Shown: positions 1 through 8,549 of the stretch, piece by piece
Layout: the number at the start of each line of letters is the position of its first letter
Numbering within the stretch: position 1 is the first letter of the stretch
Assembly (NCBI RefSeq): GCF_900107045.1
Contig: NZ_FNON01000013.1
Location: 124,001 to 188,000, forward strand
Reading direction: 5' to 3'
DNA: 64,000 nucleotides
From: Amycolatopsis xylanica
GTDB lineage: Bacteria > Actinomycetota > Actinomycetes > Mycobacteriales > Pseudonocardiaceae
The notes under the pieces: model-generated
Databases searched by the model: none
What the model saw: the letters and a program-made list of their open reading frames with translations, nothing else
What the model was told of the DNA's origin: nothing
Made by a program: the position numbers and the translations under genes

Positions 1-94
1 GGACGTAGACGCCGTTGCCTCCGGTCAGTACCAACGGCCTACCGTCACCCCGCCTCGGGTGAATAGGACTTTGCCCCAACACAGACCCCAGCAC
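1..94 (-). CDS. Probable class III aminotransferase, 5' end only
   Basis: A reading frame starts at GTG (94-92) and runs off the window. A GGAGG ribosome site at 99-103 precedes it by 4 bases. The 31 visible residues include PLVLTGGNGVYV, which resembles the N-terminal strand of class III PLP aminotransferases just before the YLD motif. It is transcribed away from the radical SAM gene, so the two would share the 95-340 region. The catalytic lysine and the rest of the fold lie outside the window, so the family call is an inference from a short stretch. Confidence 0.35.
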   Translation of the reverse strand, partial: MLGSVLGQSPIHPRRGDGRPLVLTGGNGVYV

Positions 95-340
95 GAATCC
101 TCCGATCCTTGGCGATGCCGCCGGCAGCCGACGCGAATGAATCCTGGCCCCCACGCCTGTCGTGTCCGGCAGTATGCGCATAGCCCACCTCGCTTGTAAA
201 GACGGTTATGCCGGATAGCCGGAGACTTGACACAACTCGGAGGGTCGCGGAATTGTAGGGTCGCTCGCCATCCGCTGAAGATTCCGGTCATCGCCTTTCC
301 TGTCACGCCCGATCCCAGTGAAAATTTCGGAGGCAATCAG

Positions 341-1852
341 GTGCAATCGACAGATCTGGCAATGCCCACTTTTCGCGCGACAACGCATGCCACACCTTCG
401 ACGGCAAGGCGCCCTTTCAAAGTCCGCCTCGTCGCGATCAATCCCGAAGGCTTTAGTTCGGCGCTCGCTTTTCTCGCGGCGACAGTCGACCAGCAATTCC
501 AGGGCATGGCGACCGTCGAACAGCTCATTTACGACAGCGAGGATGTCCGGAACCGGGGATTCGATGTCTCACTCGCCATCTCCGACATCGTCAAGGACGG
601 TCCCGACATCATCGGGCTTTCGTGGTACTCGTGGAATGACGCCCTGGTGCGGCACATCGCGAAGCTCGTGACCGAGCTACTCCCGGACGCGGCACTGATC
701 GTCGGCGGGCCGCAGACCCGGACGGCGTTCGAGCCGGACCTGATGACGCTGCCCGCGGGAACCGTGCTCGTCTTCGGCGAGGGTGAGCAGACGTTTTGCC
801 AGCTCATCGACGCCGTACTCGCCGAAGACACACTGAGCAGGCTACCCGAAGGCAGTGGCCTGGTCACCGGCGAGGGCATCCGCAGGGGTAAGCCGAGGAC
901 ACAGGCGATCCCCTTGCAATCCCTGCCCTCACCGATTCTCACGGGACATTTCCACGAACCGAACGGACGCCGGTTACCGTCCTATTCCACGACCCGCGGC
1001 TGCGTCTTCCGGTGCTCGTTCTGCGCCTGGCACGACAATCTCAACGAACGCCTCTTCCCGTTGGACAAGGTACTGGCCGAGCTCGACGTGATCGCCGGGA
1101 AGAACTACGAGATGGTGTGGTTCACGGACACGATCTTCGGCAGGGACGTCGAACGCGGCCTGGCTATTTTGAAGCATTTGGAAGGCTGGGGCGGCCGCAC
1201 GAAGTTCGGTTTCGAGATGCACGCCCAGTTCCTCGACCCGGCACTGGTCGAAGGCATAGCGAGGCTGCCGATCGACTTCGCCGCGATCGGCGTCCAGTCG
1301 CTCGCGCCCGGGGTGCTGAGGCTTTCCAAACGCAGCCCCAAGACACAGAAGCTTCACGACGCCATCGACCTGTTGTACCGGCGGATGCCGGATCGCGGCA
1401 CGGTGCACATCGACCTCATCTTCGGGATGCCCGAGCAGACATTGGACGACTGCCTGCAATCGGTCTCGGAACTGCTGGAGAAATACCCCGACGCGACCCT
1501 CTTTTGTTCGATGCTGCAGCTTATTCCAGGTACGGCGTTCGAACGCTACCGCCAAGAACCGGGCTGGGTCTGCCTGTCGCCGGAAGGCGACTACGAAGTC
1601 GTCTCGACACCAACGCTGCAAGGAGACGACCTTCTTCGCCTCCGCGACCTTCTCGTCGGCTTGGACGCCATGTGGATCGCGCGCCGCGACGACGACGCAG
1701 GCCTGCGGCTGTCGGCAGAACAGGCCGAGACAGTCGGAAAAGCATTGCGGGGCAGCCGGTTCCACAACTGCCCGACCGCGTACCGGCAGGGCTTGATGAC
1801 CTGGAAGGACGTGGAGGCCGCCGGCCAGGAGGTCATCCGGTCCTACTCCTGA
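341..1852 (+). CDS. B12-binding-type radical SAM enzyme
   Basis: The predicted product is a 503-residue radical SAM enzyme with an N-terminal cobalamin-binding-like Rossmann domain (about residues 25-160) and a TIM-barrel core. The cluster motif CVFRCSFC (CxxxCxxC) sits near residue 220 inside the RGC context usual for the superfamily. A canonical DxHxxG cobalamin motif is not visible, as in TsrM-like members. I chose GTG 341 because GGAGG lies at 329-333 with 7-base spacing; an upstream in-frame ATG at 227 lacks such a site. One leucine is coded by TTA (974-976), rare in high-GC actinomycetes and often a mark of bldA-dependent secondary metabolism. The gene converges on the hydrolase with a 10-base overlap. 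Substrate and reaction (for example methylation) cannot be read from the sequence. Confidence 0.85.
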   Translation: MQSTDLAMPTFRATTHATPSTARRPFKVRLVAINPEGFSSALAFLAATVDQQFQGMATVEQLIYDSEDVRNRGFDVSLAISDIVKDGPDIIGLSWYSWNDALVRHIAKLVTELLPDAALIVGGPQTRTAFEPDLMTLPAGTVLVFGEGEQTFCQLIDAVLAEDTLSRLPEGSGLVTGEGIRRGKPRTQAIPLQSLPSPILTGHFHEPNGRRLPSYSTTRGCVFRCSFCAWHDNLNERLFPLDKVLAELDVIAGKNYEMVWFTDTIFGRDVERGLAILKHLEGWGGRTKFGFEMHAQFLDPALVEGIARLPIDFAAIGVQSLAPGVLRLSKRSPKTQKLHDAIDLLYRRMPDRGTVHIDLIFGMPEQTLDDCLQSVSELLEKYPDATLFCSMLQLIPGTAFERYRQEPGWVCLSPEGDYEVVSTPTLQGDDLLRLRDLLVGLDAMWIARRDDDAGLRLSAEQAETVGKALRGSRFHNCPTAYRQGLMTWKDVEAAGQEVIRSYS

Positions 1853-3528
1853 GGCAGGATCGGCAGCACCAGGTGAGACGGGTACGCGCGGCTGTGGTGC
1901 ACCCGGTTCACCGCCACCACAGCGGGTCCGGCGCCGTGCGCGGTGCCGGACCCGCCGGTGTTCGGGTTCAGGTCGAACCGGGGGAAGTTGCTCGACGACA
2001 CCTCCAAGCGGACGCGGTGACCACGCCGGAACACGTTCGCGGTCGGCCCGACCTCGATCCGGAGCTCGTGAACCCGGTGCGGTGTCAGCATCCGCGGTTC
2101 GGACAGCGAGTCGCGATACCGGGCGCGCAGTATCCCGTCACAAAGGATTTCCGCACGACCATCCGGAGCGACGTCGACCAGCTTCGCGGTGAAGTCGGTG
2201 TCCACCGCGGACGATTCCGCGTACAGCACGAGTGTGACCATGCCGACCACGGTCACCGGCTCGGCCAGCGCTTCGGTGCTGTAGCAGAGGACATCGGCCC
2301 GGCACTCGATCGAGCGCTGATCGAGCGGCCCGCAGTCCACCCCGCTCATCAGCCCGGCCATCAGGGTCGAGCCACCTCCCGTGCGGACCGGGTCCGCCGG
2401 GTCGTACCGGAAGACGTCGGCGTGCTCGTCCTCCGGACCGGTCGCCGCCAGCACGCCGTCGCCTGCCCGGGTGTTCGCGGACCCGTTGCTGTGCAGGTAG
2501 AGACGAACAGGCTGGGCCTCGGGCGGCGGCCAATCAGCGTAGCCCCGCCACTCGTCCGCGCCCATCACGAACAACCGGACCGGCGGCTCTGCCGACGGCG
2601 GACCGTAGCGCACGTGCTCATCGAACCACTCGAGGTGCGCCCCGGTGAGGTCGAACGTCGCCGCGTCCGCCGACGGGCCGTACTCACGTTCCGGGAACCG
2701 CCCGGCCATCAGGCAATGTGACCACGGCCCGACGATCAGCCGCTGCGACACGCCCAATCGGCGCATGGCGGCGTAGTTCGCGACCGTGCCCGCGACGAAG
2801 ATGTCGTACCAGCCACCGATGCTCAACGCGGGCTTCGTGATCTCGGCATAGCGCTCGCGTACCGAAATCCCGCGCCAGTAGTCGTCGTAGACCGGATGCT
2901 CCAGCCACCTCTGGTAATAGGGCGCTACCCGCCCGATCAACCCGGACAGCGACGACGGGTCCCGATAGCCGGCCTCGATCCCCGCGACGGCCCGGTCGAC
3001 GGCGGCCCGGAGCTTGCCGTCCCCCAGTGGAGGCAAGGTCAAGTCCGCGAGCACCCAGCGGAGGCAGAAGCCGAGCTGGAACGCGCCGCCCTGATAGGTC
3101 CAGCCCTCGTGGAAGTCGCTCGACGTCACATGCGGAGCGATGGCACGCAGGTTCGGCGCGCCACTCACCGCGGCTTGCCATTGCACCGCGCCCTCGTAGG
3201 AGCTTCCGAGCATGCCGACGGCGTCCGTGGCCCAGTCCTGCTTGCCGATCCATTCGATGGTGTCGTAACCGTCGCCGAGTTCGTACTCGTAGGGTTCGAA
3301 CACCCCCGCCGAGTCCCAGCGGCCCCGGACATCCTGTACCAGCAAGTTGTACCCGGCGGCGGTCAGCCGGTCGACGTCCGCCGGGCTGCCGGGTGGATAG
3401 ACGGCCTTGCCGTACGGGGTGCGCTGCAGCAGCGTCGGCCGCGGTTCGCGACCGGCCGTCCGGTACAGATCGGCGCGCGAGACGACGCCGTCGCGCAAAG
3501 ATATCCGAAGGTCACGTTCGACGCGCAT
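1843..3528 (-). CDS. CocE/NonD family hydrolase (X-Pro dipeptidyl-peptidase-like)
   Basis: The protein is a 561-residue serine hydrolase of the CocE / S15 type. The N-terminal alpha/beta-hydrolase part carries the nucleophile motif GSSYEG. GGWYDIF and GPWSH match the places of the catalytic Asp and His in this family. A C-terminal jelly-roll domain follows (ending NFPRFDLNPNTGG). The ATG at 3528-3526 shares one base with the stop of the upstream permease (TGATG), so translation is coupled and the gene belongs to the ABC transporter operon. A longer in-frame start at 3570 would run back into the permease gene. Members cleave amides, esters or X-Pro peptides. A peptide-trimming or deacylation step in the neighbouring pathway is an inference. 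There is no clear signal peptide. Confidence 0.85.
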   Translation of the reverse strand: MRVERDLRISLRDGVVSRADLYRTAGREPRPTLLQRTPYGKAVYPPGSPADVDRLTAAGYNLLVQDVRGRWDSAGVFEPYEYELGDGYDTIEWIGKQDWATDAVGMLGSSYEGAVQWQAAVSGAPNLRAIAPHVTSSDFHEGWTYQGGAFQLGFCLRWVLADLTLPPLGDGKLRAAVDRAVAGIEAGYRDPSSLSGLIGRVAPYYQRWLEHPVYDDYWRGISVRERYAEITKPALSIGGWYDIFVAGTVANYAAMRRLGVSQRLIVGPWSHCLMAGRFPEREYGPSADAATFDLTGAHLEWFDEHVRYGPPSAEPPVRLFVMGADEWRGYADWPPPEAQPVRLYLHSNGSANTRAGDGVLAATGPEDEHADVFRYDPADPVRTGGGSTLMAGLMSGVDCGPLDQRSIECRADVLCYSTEALAEPVTVVGMVTLVLYAESSAVDTDFTAKLVDVAPDGRAEILCDGILRARYRDSLSEPRMLTPHRVHELRIEVGPTANVFRRGHRVRLEVSSSNFPRFDLNPNTGGSGTAHGAGPAVVAVNRVHHSRAYPSHLVLPILPQE

Positions 3529-4328
3529 CAGCTGCCACTTCCCTGGTAACGGCCGAGCCCGGTGTGCCACACGGCGAGCGCGACCGCGGACACCAGTGCG
3601 GCCGCGACCGGCGGGCCCAGCACCAGGAACCAGCCGGGCAGGCCGGACTCGTGATGCAGCAGCAGCCGGGCCGGGTAGTAGTTGACGAAGGCGAACGGCA
3701 GCAAGGTCGTAATCAGCCCCAGGAACCAGGTGCCGAAGATATGCGCCGGATAATGCTGCACGATCTCCTGGAGCTCATGGGTGCCGGAAAGGAAGACTCG
3801 CGAGTGCGTCGTCCAGAACGCCAGGCTGCAGAGCGCGAGCGTGATCCCGGCGAGCACGACGCCCCCGGACAGCACCGCGAGCACGAGATACGCGATCCGC
3901 GCGGGTGTCCACGGCAGGCCGAGCTTCTCCGCGGCCAGCACGACGCCCGCCACACCGAGCACCACATGCGTAATGTCCTTGAAGTTCAGCTCCCGCCCCA
4001 AGATCTGCACCAGCACCGGCACCGGGCGGATCAGCATCTGGTCCAGTGTGCCGTCCTGCACGTAGGTCTCGATCTCCATCAGCTGCCTGGTGAAGAACGA
4101 CTGCACGCCGAGCGCCACGAGGAACATCGAATACAGGAACACGACGTCCCAGACGGTCCAGCCACCCAGCTGGACGAAGGTCTTCAACAGGACACCGAGC
4201 AGCAGCAGGTCGACGACGTTGATCAGGATGATCCCGGCCGAGAGCAGCACGGTGTCCGCTCGATACTCCCGCTGGCACTTCACCGCCAGGCGCAGGTGGT
4301 GACCGTACAGCTTGAGCGTGTGTCGCAC
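3528..4328 (-). CDS. ABC-2 type permease (COG3694/DUF990-like)
   Basis: This 266-residue membrane protein has about six hydrophobic segments and begins VRHTLKLYGHHLRLA. The motif DGTLDQMLIRPVPVLVQ after the second segment is typical of DUF990-type ABC-2 permeases. The GTG at 4328 has GGGAGG at 4335-4340 and lies two bases past the stop of the partner permease, so the much longer open frame to 4805 is not the gene. It is the second permease of a three-gene export system and is translationally coupled to the hydrolase. Cargo is unknown; export of the adjacent cluster's product or self-resistance is plausible. Confidence 0.88.
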   Translation of the reverse strand: MRHTLKLYGHHLRLAVKCQREYRADTVLLSAGIILINVVDLLLLGVLLKTFVQLGGWTVWDVVFLYSMFLVALGVQSFFTRQLMEIETYVQDGTLDQMLIRPVPVLVQILGRELNFKDITHVVLGVAGVVLAAEKLGLPWTPARIAYLVLAVLSGGVVLAGITLALCSLAFWTTHSRVFLSGTHELQEIVQHYPAHIFGTWFLGLITTLLPFAFVNYYPARLLLHHESGLPGWFLVLGPPVAAALVSAVALAVWHTGLGRYQGSGS

Positions 4329-4330
4329 CG

Positions 4331-5155
4331 TCAGCCTCCCTGTATCACGAGTTTGCGGCGGATTCCACGCCATGCCAACGAAACCGCGCCGATCGCGGCC
4401 GCTGTCCACAGCACCTGCAGGCCCAGGCCGCGCCATGCCTGCGTGCTGTCGGCGAAACCGACGTAGATCGACAGCGGGGTGAAGAAGATCGAGCGGAACG
4501 GGAGCCAGTTCGTCACCGCGCTCAGCCAGCCGGGGTAGAACCACAACGGGATCCAGACGCCGGACAGCATGGTGATCACCGCGTGGTACAGCACCATCAG
4601 CCCGAACAGGTTCATCGTGAGCATGACCAGCAGGCCAACCAGGAAGTTCAGGCAGAACAGCAGCACGTAAGCCAGCAGCACGCTCACCACGAACTGGATG
4701 CCGGCCAGCGCGCTGACCGGTCCGGCCACGTCGAAGGCCAGTGCGGCGACCGCGGAGACCGGCAGCACCACCAGGGCGGCGACCACCAGCGTCTCCCCCA
4801 GCCACAGGCAGAACAGCTGATACGGCACCGACATCGGGCGCAGCAGGTCACCGGTGACCAGCCCGGTCCGCACCCGCTTGGCGAGGTGGAAGTGCGGACC
4901 GTCCCACCATCCGAGCAGCTCACTGAGCACCGCGGAGACCACGCCGTACGCGATCATGTCCGGCAGCGGGATCGGGAAGCTCGACGCGGACACCGAGTAG
5001 AGCACCGACCAGACGACCACCACACCGAACATCTTGATCACCGTGTTGACCAAGTGCATCCAGTAACCCGCCGGATACGCGAGCCGCTGGTTGACGCCCT
5101 GCCGGGCGAACGCGCGCAGCAGCACGAGCCAGCGAGGCACGAGTGCGGTGGTCAC
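4331..5155 (-). CDS. ABC-2 type permease (COG4587-like)
   Basis: The product is a 274-residue integral membrane protein with about six hydrophobic helices. It contains the LLRPMSVPYQL signature segment found in these permeases. Its GTG start overlaps the ATPase stop (GTGA, 5155-5152), which fixes the N terminus at VTTALVPRW. It forms a heteromeric transporter with the COG3694-like permease and the COG4586-like ATPase encoded beside it. This family trio occurs widely in actinobacteria and firmicutes, mostly with unassigned substrates. Confidence 0.88.
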   Translation of the reverse strand: MTTALVPRWLVLLRAFARQGVNQRLAYPAGYWMHLVNTVIKMFGVVVVWSVLYSVSASSFPIPLPDMIAYGVVSAVLSELLGWWDGPHFHLAKRVRTGLVTGDLLRPMSVPYQLFCLWLGETLVVAALVVLPVSAVAALAFDVAGPVSALAGIQFVVSVLLAYVLLFCLNFLVGLLVMLTMNLFGLMVLYHAVITMLSGVWIPLWFYPGWLSAVTNWLPFRSIFFTPLSIYVGFADSTQAWRGLGLQVLWTAAAIGAVSLAWRGIRRKLVIQGG

Positions 5156-6147
5156 GGCACCGGGATTTCGAGGCCGTCGGTGTAGAACTGCCGCACGATC
5201 TCCTCGATCCGCGGCTCCTCGACCGTGAAGTCGCGCACGGGGTAATGCCGCATCAGATGTCCGGTGACCTCCGTGATCGGCAGGTCTTCGCGGCGGAACC
5301 TGACCCACGCGGTCAGCGGGCTCTCCAGTCCGGCGAGCGCGCCGGGCACCTCGAACGGACCATGAATGTCCTCGGACAGTTCGACTTTCACGGTGGTGTA
5401 CGGCGAGAACCTGGCGATAGTCTCCGCGAGAGTGCCTTCGAAGAGCTTGCCGCCCTTGTCGATCAGGATGATCCGGTCGCTCAACAACTCGATGTCGCGC
5501 AAGTCGTGCGTGGTCAGCAGGATCGTCACACCGGTCTCGTCACGGATCCGCTTGACGAATTCGCGCAGCCTGCTCTTCGCGGCGACGTCCAGGCCGATCG
5601 TGGGCTCGTCGAGGAACAGGACCTTCGGCCGGTGCAGGAACGCGGCGCCGAGGTCGGCTCGCACGCGCTGACCGAGACTGAGTTGCCGCACGGAAGTGTG
5701 CAGGAAATCCGCCAGCCCGAGCACCTCGGTCACGTTTTCCAGCACGCGATCGAAATCGTGCTGGGAGACGTCATATATCCGCCGCAGCAAGCGATAGGTC
5801 TCGATGACCGGTACGTCCCACCAGAGTGTCGTCTTCTGCCCGAACACCACGCCGAGCTCCCGGAGCGCTCCGGCGCGATCGCGAAACGGGTCCAACCCGG
5901 ACACCCGGACCGATCCGCTCGTGGGCAACAGAATGCCGCAAAGGCATTTCATCGTGGTGGACTTACCGGCGCCGTTCGAGCCGAGCAGGCCGACGATCTC
6001 ACCTTCGGCGACACTGAAGGACAGGCCGGACAAGGCTTCCCTGTACTCCCAGCGCGGGCGGAGCAGATTACGGATCGGGCCCGATTCTTTGTCCGGCTTA
6101 CGGACCTTGAAGCTTTTTGTGAGGTCACGGACCTCGACAACGTTCAT
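5152..6147 (-). CDS. ABC transporter ATP-binding protein (COG4586-like)
   Basis: This 331-residue ATPase has a Walker A GSNGAGKST (about residue 60), a signature LSLGQRVRADLG (the LSxGQ variant), a Walker B VLFLDEPT and a switch region TTHD. A C-terminal extension of about 90 residues follows. The WEYREAL segment before the core and the GQKTTLWWDVP Q-loop region are typical of COG4586. The ATG at 6147 has GGGGGA just upstream; the open frame beyond it to 6201 has no comparable site. It is the first gene of the minus-strand operon ATPase-permease-permease-hydrolase and is divergent from the carrier-protein gene, so 6148-6321 should hold both promoters. Confidence 0.92.
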   Translation of the reverse strand: MNVVEVRDLTKSFKVRKPDKESGPIRNLLRPRWEYREALSGLSFSVAEGEIVGLLGSNGAGKSTTMKCLCGILLPTSGSVRVSGLDPFRDRAGALRELGVVFGQKTTLWWDVPVIETYRLLRRIYDVSQHDFDRVLENVTEVLGLADFLHTSVRQLSLGQRVRADLGAAFLHRPKVLFLDEPTIGLDVAAKSRLREFVKRIRDETGVTILLTTHDLRDIELLSDRIILIDKGGKLFEGTLAETIARFSPYTTVKVELSEDIHGPFEVPGALAGLESPLTAWVRFRREDLPITEVTGHLMRHYPVRDFTVEEPRIEEIVRQFYTDGLEIPVP

Positions 6148-6321
6148 TCCGTCCCCCGTTTCCGCGACCCCGTCGCACCACTGTAGCGATCCTCCGGGCA
6201 AACGCGTAGCACGTGTCCTTGACGCTTAGCCGAAGCCGATGTTTCGATTCTCGGCGCGCCGATGAATCGCGCTATCCGGCACTTTTCGCCAGCAGTCGAC
6301 CAAGGGGGAGAATCCAGACCA

Positions 6322-6849
6322 GTGGACACCACCGACGCGGTATCTCCAGGCGAAGTCGAGTCGGCACTCACACACCACCACGCGGTGACCGGGTCCGCGG
6401 TGTTCGCACTCACCCATCAGGCGCTCGGCGAAGCCACCGTGGCCGCAGTGACCGTGCGGTACGACGTCGGTGTGCGAGAACTCCACCAGCATCTCAGGCA
6501 GCAGCTGCCGGTGCGGGACTCCCCCGCGCTCATTCTCGTGCTGCCAGAGCTCCCCAAGAACGCGCGGGACGTCGTCGACCTGCTGGACAGGCCTGGTCCG
6601 GCCAGGTTCGTCGCACCCCGGTCCGCACCGGAGCGGGCATTGGCCGGGATCTGGTCAGAGGTCCTCGAGGTGGGGGCCGTGGGTGTGGACGTGAACTTCT
6701 TCGAACTCGGCGGCGAATCACTGGCCGCCATCGAAATCGCGGCACGCGCGAAAAGCTCGCTCGGGGTCGAACTCGACGTGGCGGACATCTTCGATCGCCC
6801 CACGGTCGCCGAGCAGGCCGAACTCCTCGGCGGGACGTCCGACCGGTGA
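6322..6849 (+). CDS. Adenylation-domain C-terminal stub fused to a peptidyl carrier protein
   Basis: The 175-residue protein begins inside what would be the C-terminal subdomain of an NRPS adenylation domain (VSPGEVESALTHHHAV, ending LPKNARDVV). A carrier domain follows with the phosphopantetheine site NFFELGGES, Ser near residue 134. The large AMP-binding subdomain is absent, so the stub cannot activate an amino acid by itself. The start is either GTG 6322, preceded by GGGGGAG at 6304-6310, or ATG 6262 without a clear site; the domain boundary favours 6322. It overlaps the condensation gene by 4 bases (GTGA). It probably serves as a free-standing carrier loaded in trans. What loads it is not in the window. 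Confidence 0.8.
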   Translation: MDTTDAVSPGEVESALTHHHAVTGSAVFALTHQALGEATVAAVTVRYDVGVRELHQHLRQQLPVRDSPALILVLPELPKNARDVVDLLDRPGPARFVAPRSAPERALAGIWSEVLEVGAVGVDVNFFELGGESLAAIEIAARAKSSLGVELDVADIFDRPTVAEQAELLGGTSDR

Positions 6850-8195
6850 CCGGCCCCTTCGAGCTCTCCGCGCCACAGCAGTACATGTGGGAGAACCTCA
6901 GGTTCCTCAACCCGGCCGACCCCGGCAGCACCTCGATGAACCAGGTTCTGACCTACCGGATCACCGGCGAGTTCGACGTACCCCGGATGGAACGCGCGTT
7001 CAACATTCTCGTCAGCAGGCACGACGCATTGCGGCTCACGCTCACCGACCTCGGCGTCCAGCCACGCCAGCGCGTCACGCCCCGGCTGATCGTCCCGCTG
7101 TCGCTGGTGGATCTGACCCATTTACCGAGGGAGGACCGTGAACCCGCCGCCGCGGCCTACGCGGCGGAAGCGGACAGCAGGCCGTTCGACCTGGTCAACG
7201 GGCCACTGATCCACCCATCGGTCTGCAAGCTGGCCGAAACCGACCACGTTCTCGTGTTCACGCTCAACCATCTCGTGACCGATGGATGGTCGGCCTGGGT
7301 CCTGCGCAAGGAGCTGACCGCGCTGTACGCCGGTGACGAGCTGCCCGCTCTTGCCGGTAGCTACCAGGACTTCGCCGGCCGCCCGTGCCCGAACGCCGAG
7401 GCGTCGGTCGAGTATTGGACCCGGCGGCTCGAGGACGCGCCGCCGTCGCTCGACCTGCCGACCGACCGTCCGCGGGCGAGCATGGACGGCTGCGACAACG
7501 CCTTCCACATCTTCACCATCGACACCGCGCTCGCCCATGCGGCAGCGGGCCTTGCCCGGCGCAGCCGAGTCAGTCTCTACGTACTTTTCCTCAGCGCCTA
7601 TCAGGCATTGCTGCACCTCAAGACGGGCCAGCGCGATATCGTCATCGGCTCGGTTTTCGCACAGCGCACCGACAGCACGACCATCGACCTCATGGGCTTG
7701 TTCAACAACGTGGTCTTCTTCCGCGCCGCGATAGACCCCGCGGCCACCTTCACCGAACTGCTCGTCCAGCTTTCCCGGACGGCCAGAGACGCCTACGCGC
7801 ACGCCGCCCCTTTCCCGGCCATCGCAAGAAGTCTCCACTCCGATTTCGATGCCGCGCGCCCATGGCCCGCCCAGAACCTGTATCACGCCTGGCTCCAGTT
7901 CGACGTTCCGCCGATCACCACGCGGATGCTGGGCGGCCTGTTCGCCGAGCGGTTCCAGTACGACCTCACAGACCCACCAGCCGAAGCACCGAGCCCGGCC
8001 CAGCATCGGCTCATGGCCAAGGAAAACCCCAGTTTCGAACTCCGCGCCAACGGGACCGGCGGGCTGATCCAGTACAACAGCCGGTTGTTCGACGAAGAGA
8101 CCATCATCCGGCTGGCACAGGATCTGGCGAACATTCTCGCCGCCGTGACCAAGGACCCCGACACCCGGATCGCCGATCTCCCGTGCGGGCGATGA
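6846..8195 (+). CDS. Free-standing NRPS condensation domain protein
   Basis: This 449-residue protein is a single condensation domain. It begins with the C1-like motif ELSAPQQYMW. The active-site motif reads NHLVTDGW, an HHxxxDG variant in which the first His is Asn but the catalytic second His, the Asp and the Gly remain. Later motifs such as RTDSTTIDLMGLFNN match the C5 region. The GTG start overlaps the carrier-protein stop, so both are made together. A leucine at 7122-7124 is coded by TTA, as in the radical SAM gene. The expected role is amide or ester bond formation using the neighbouring carrier protein. It could also be one of the condensation-like enzymes that transfer from a carrier to a soluble acceptor. 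Confidence 0.87.
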   Translation: MTGPFELSAPQQYMWENLRFLNPADPGSTSMNQVLTYRITGEFDVPRMERAFNILVSRHDALRLTLTDLGVQPRQRVTPRLIVPLSLVDLTHLPREDREPAAAAYAAEADSRPFDLVNGPLIHPSVCKLAETDHVLVFTLNHLVTDGWSAWVLRKELTALYAGDELPALAGSYQDFAGRPCPNAEASVEYWTRRLEDAPPSLDLPTDRPRASMDGCDNAFHIFTIDTALAHAAAGLARRSRVSLYVLFLSAYQALLHLKTGQRDIVIGSVFAQRTDSTTIDLMGLFNNVVFFRAAIDPAATFTELLVQLSRTARDAYAHAAPFPAIARSLHSDFDAARPWPAQNLYHAWLQFDVPPITTRMLGGLFAERFQYDLTDPPAEAPSPAQHRLMAKENPSFELRANGTGGLIQYNSRLFDEETIIRLAQDLANILAAVTKDPDTRIADLPCGR

Positions 8196-8249
8196 CCTGC
8201 GCCAGCCGTGTTCCCACGCCCACCTCACCCACAGGTCCGTACCACACCG

Positions 8250-8271
8250 GCGACTGGTCCGGACCAGTCGC
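8250..8271. promoter_or_regulatory. Perfect 22-bp palindrome with StrR-like half-sites
   Basis: The sequence reads GCGACTGGTCC followed by its exact complement. It contains CGACTG and CAGTCG in the same order and orientation as the published StrR operator (GTTCGACTG-N11-CAGTCGAAC). Here the spacing is 8 bases rather than 11 and the outer GTT/AAC is missing. It lies 55 bases after the condensation gene and about 280 bases before the StrR-like start. It could be an autoregulatory site or simply the transcription terminator of the NRPS pair. Confidence 0.4.
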
Positions 8272-8386
8272 ATGGCTCCGCTGGCGTGCAACCGCCAGGA
8301 ACCGGCACTTGAACGCTGCGAGCGGCTGAAAGATTGCGACATTCGGGCGCATTTGGTCACCTCTCACTATTCAGATATGTGAACAG

Positions 8387-8416
8387 TTGACCGCTTGACG
8401 ATTTCCCGCATACAAT
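8387..8416 (+). promoter_or_regulatory. Sigma70-like promoter of the StrR-like gene
   Basis: TTGACC (8387-8392) and TACAAT (8411-8416) are separated by 18 bases. Transcription would start near 8423, leaving a leader of about 125 bases before ATG 8550. Confidence 0.5.
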
Positions 8417-8549
8417 GAGCATACTATTTGTCGCTAGCGCAAAGGATCCGCGCCTCTGGGGGGCATTCGGATTATCAGCGCGGTCAAACCTGTTCAGGTA
8501 CATTCGAACGAAGCCGACAGCATCGGTAATCTCACCGGGGGATACATTC

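Larger units (their letters stand above)
8196..8549. other. Regulatory gap between the condensation gene and the StrR-like gene
   Basis: This 354-base gap holds a perfect 22-base palindrome (8250-8271), a sigma70-like promoter (8387-8416) and a leader of about 125 bases that is much richer in A and T than its surroundings. I see no coding frame with a ribosome site in it. An in-frame ATG at 8415 falls inside the -10 box and is rejected as a start. Confidence 0.6.

Noticed and set aside
227..261. Promoter TTGACA (227-232) for the radical SAM gene
   Set aside because: The -35 match is perfect, but no -10 box lies at an acceptable 16-19 base distance (the nearest candidate, TAGGGT, is 23 away).
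227..340. Upstream extension of the radical SAM gene to ATG 227
   Set aside because: No ribosome site precedes 227, while GGAGG at 329-333 is ideally placed for GTG 341 and the family fold begins after it.
8415..8549. Upstream extension of the StrR-like gene to ATG 8415
   Set aside because: That ATG overlaps the -10 box and the region is AT-rich leader; ATG 8550 has a strong ribosome site.
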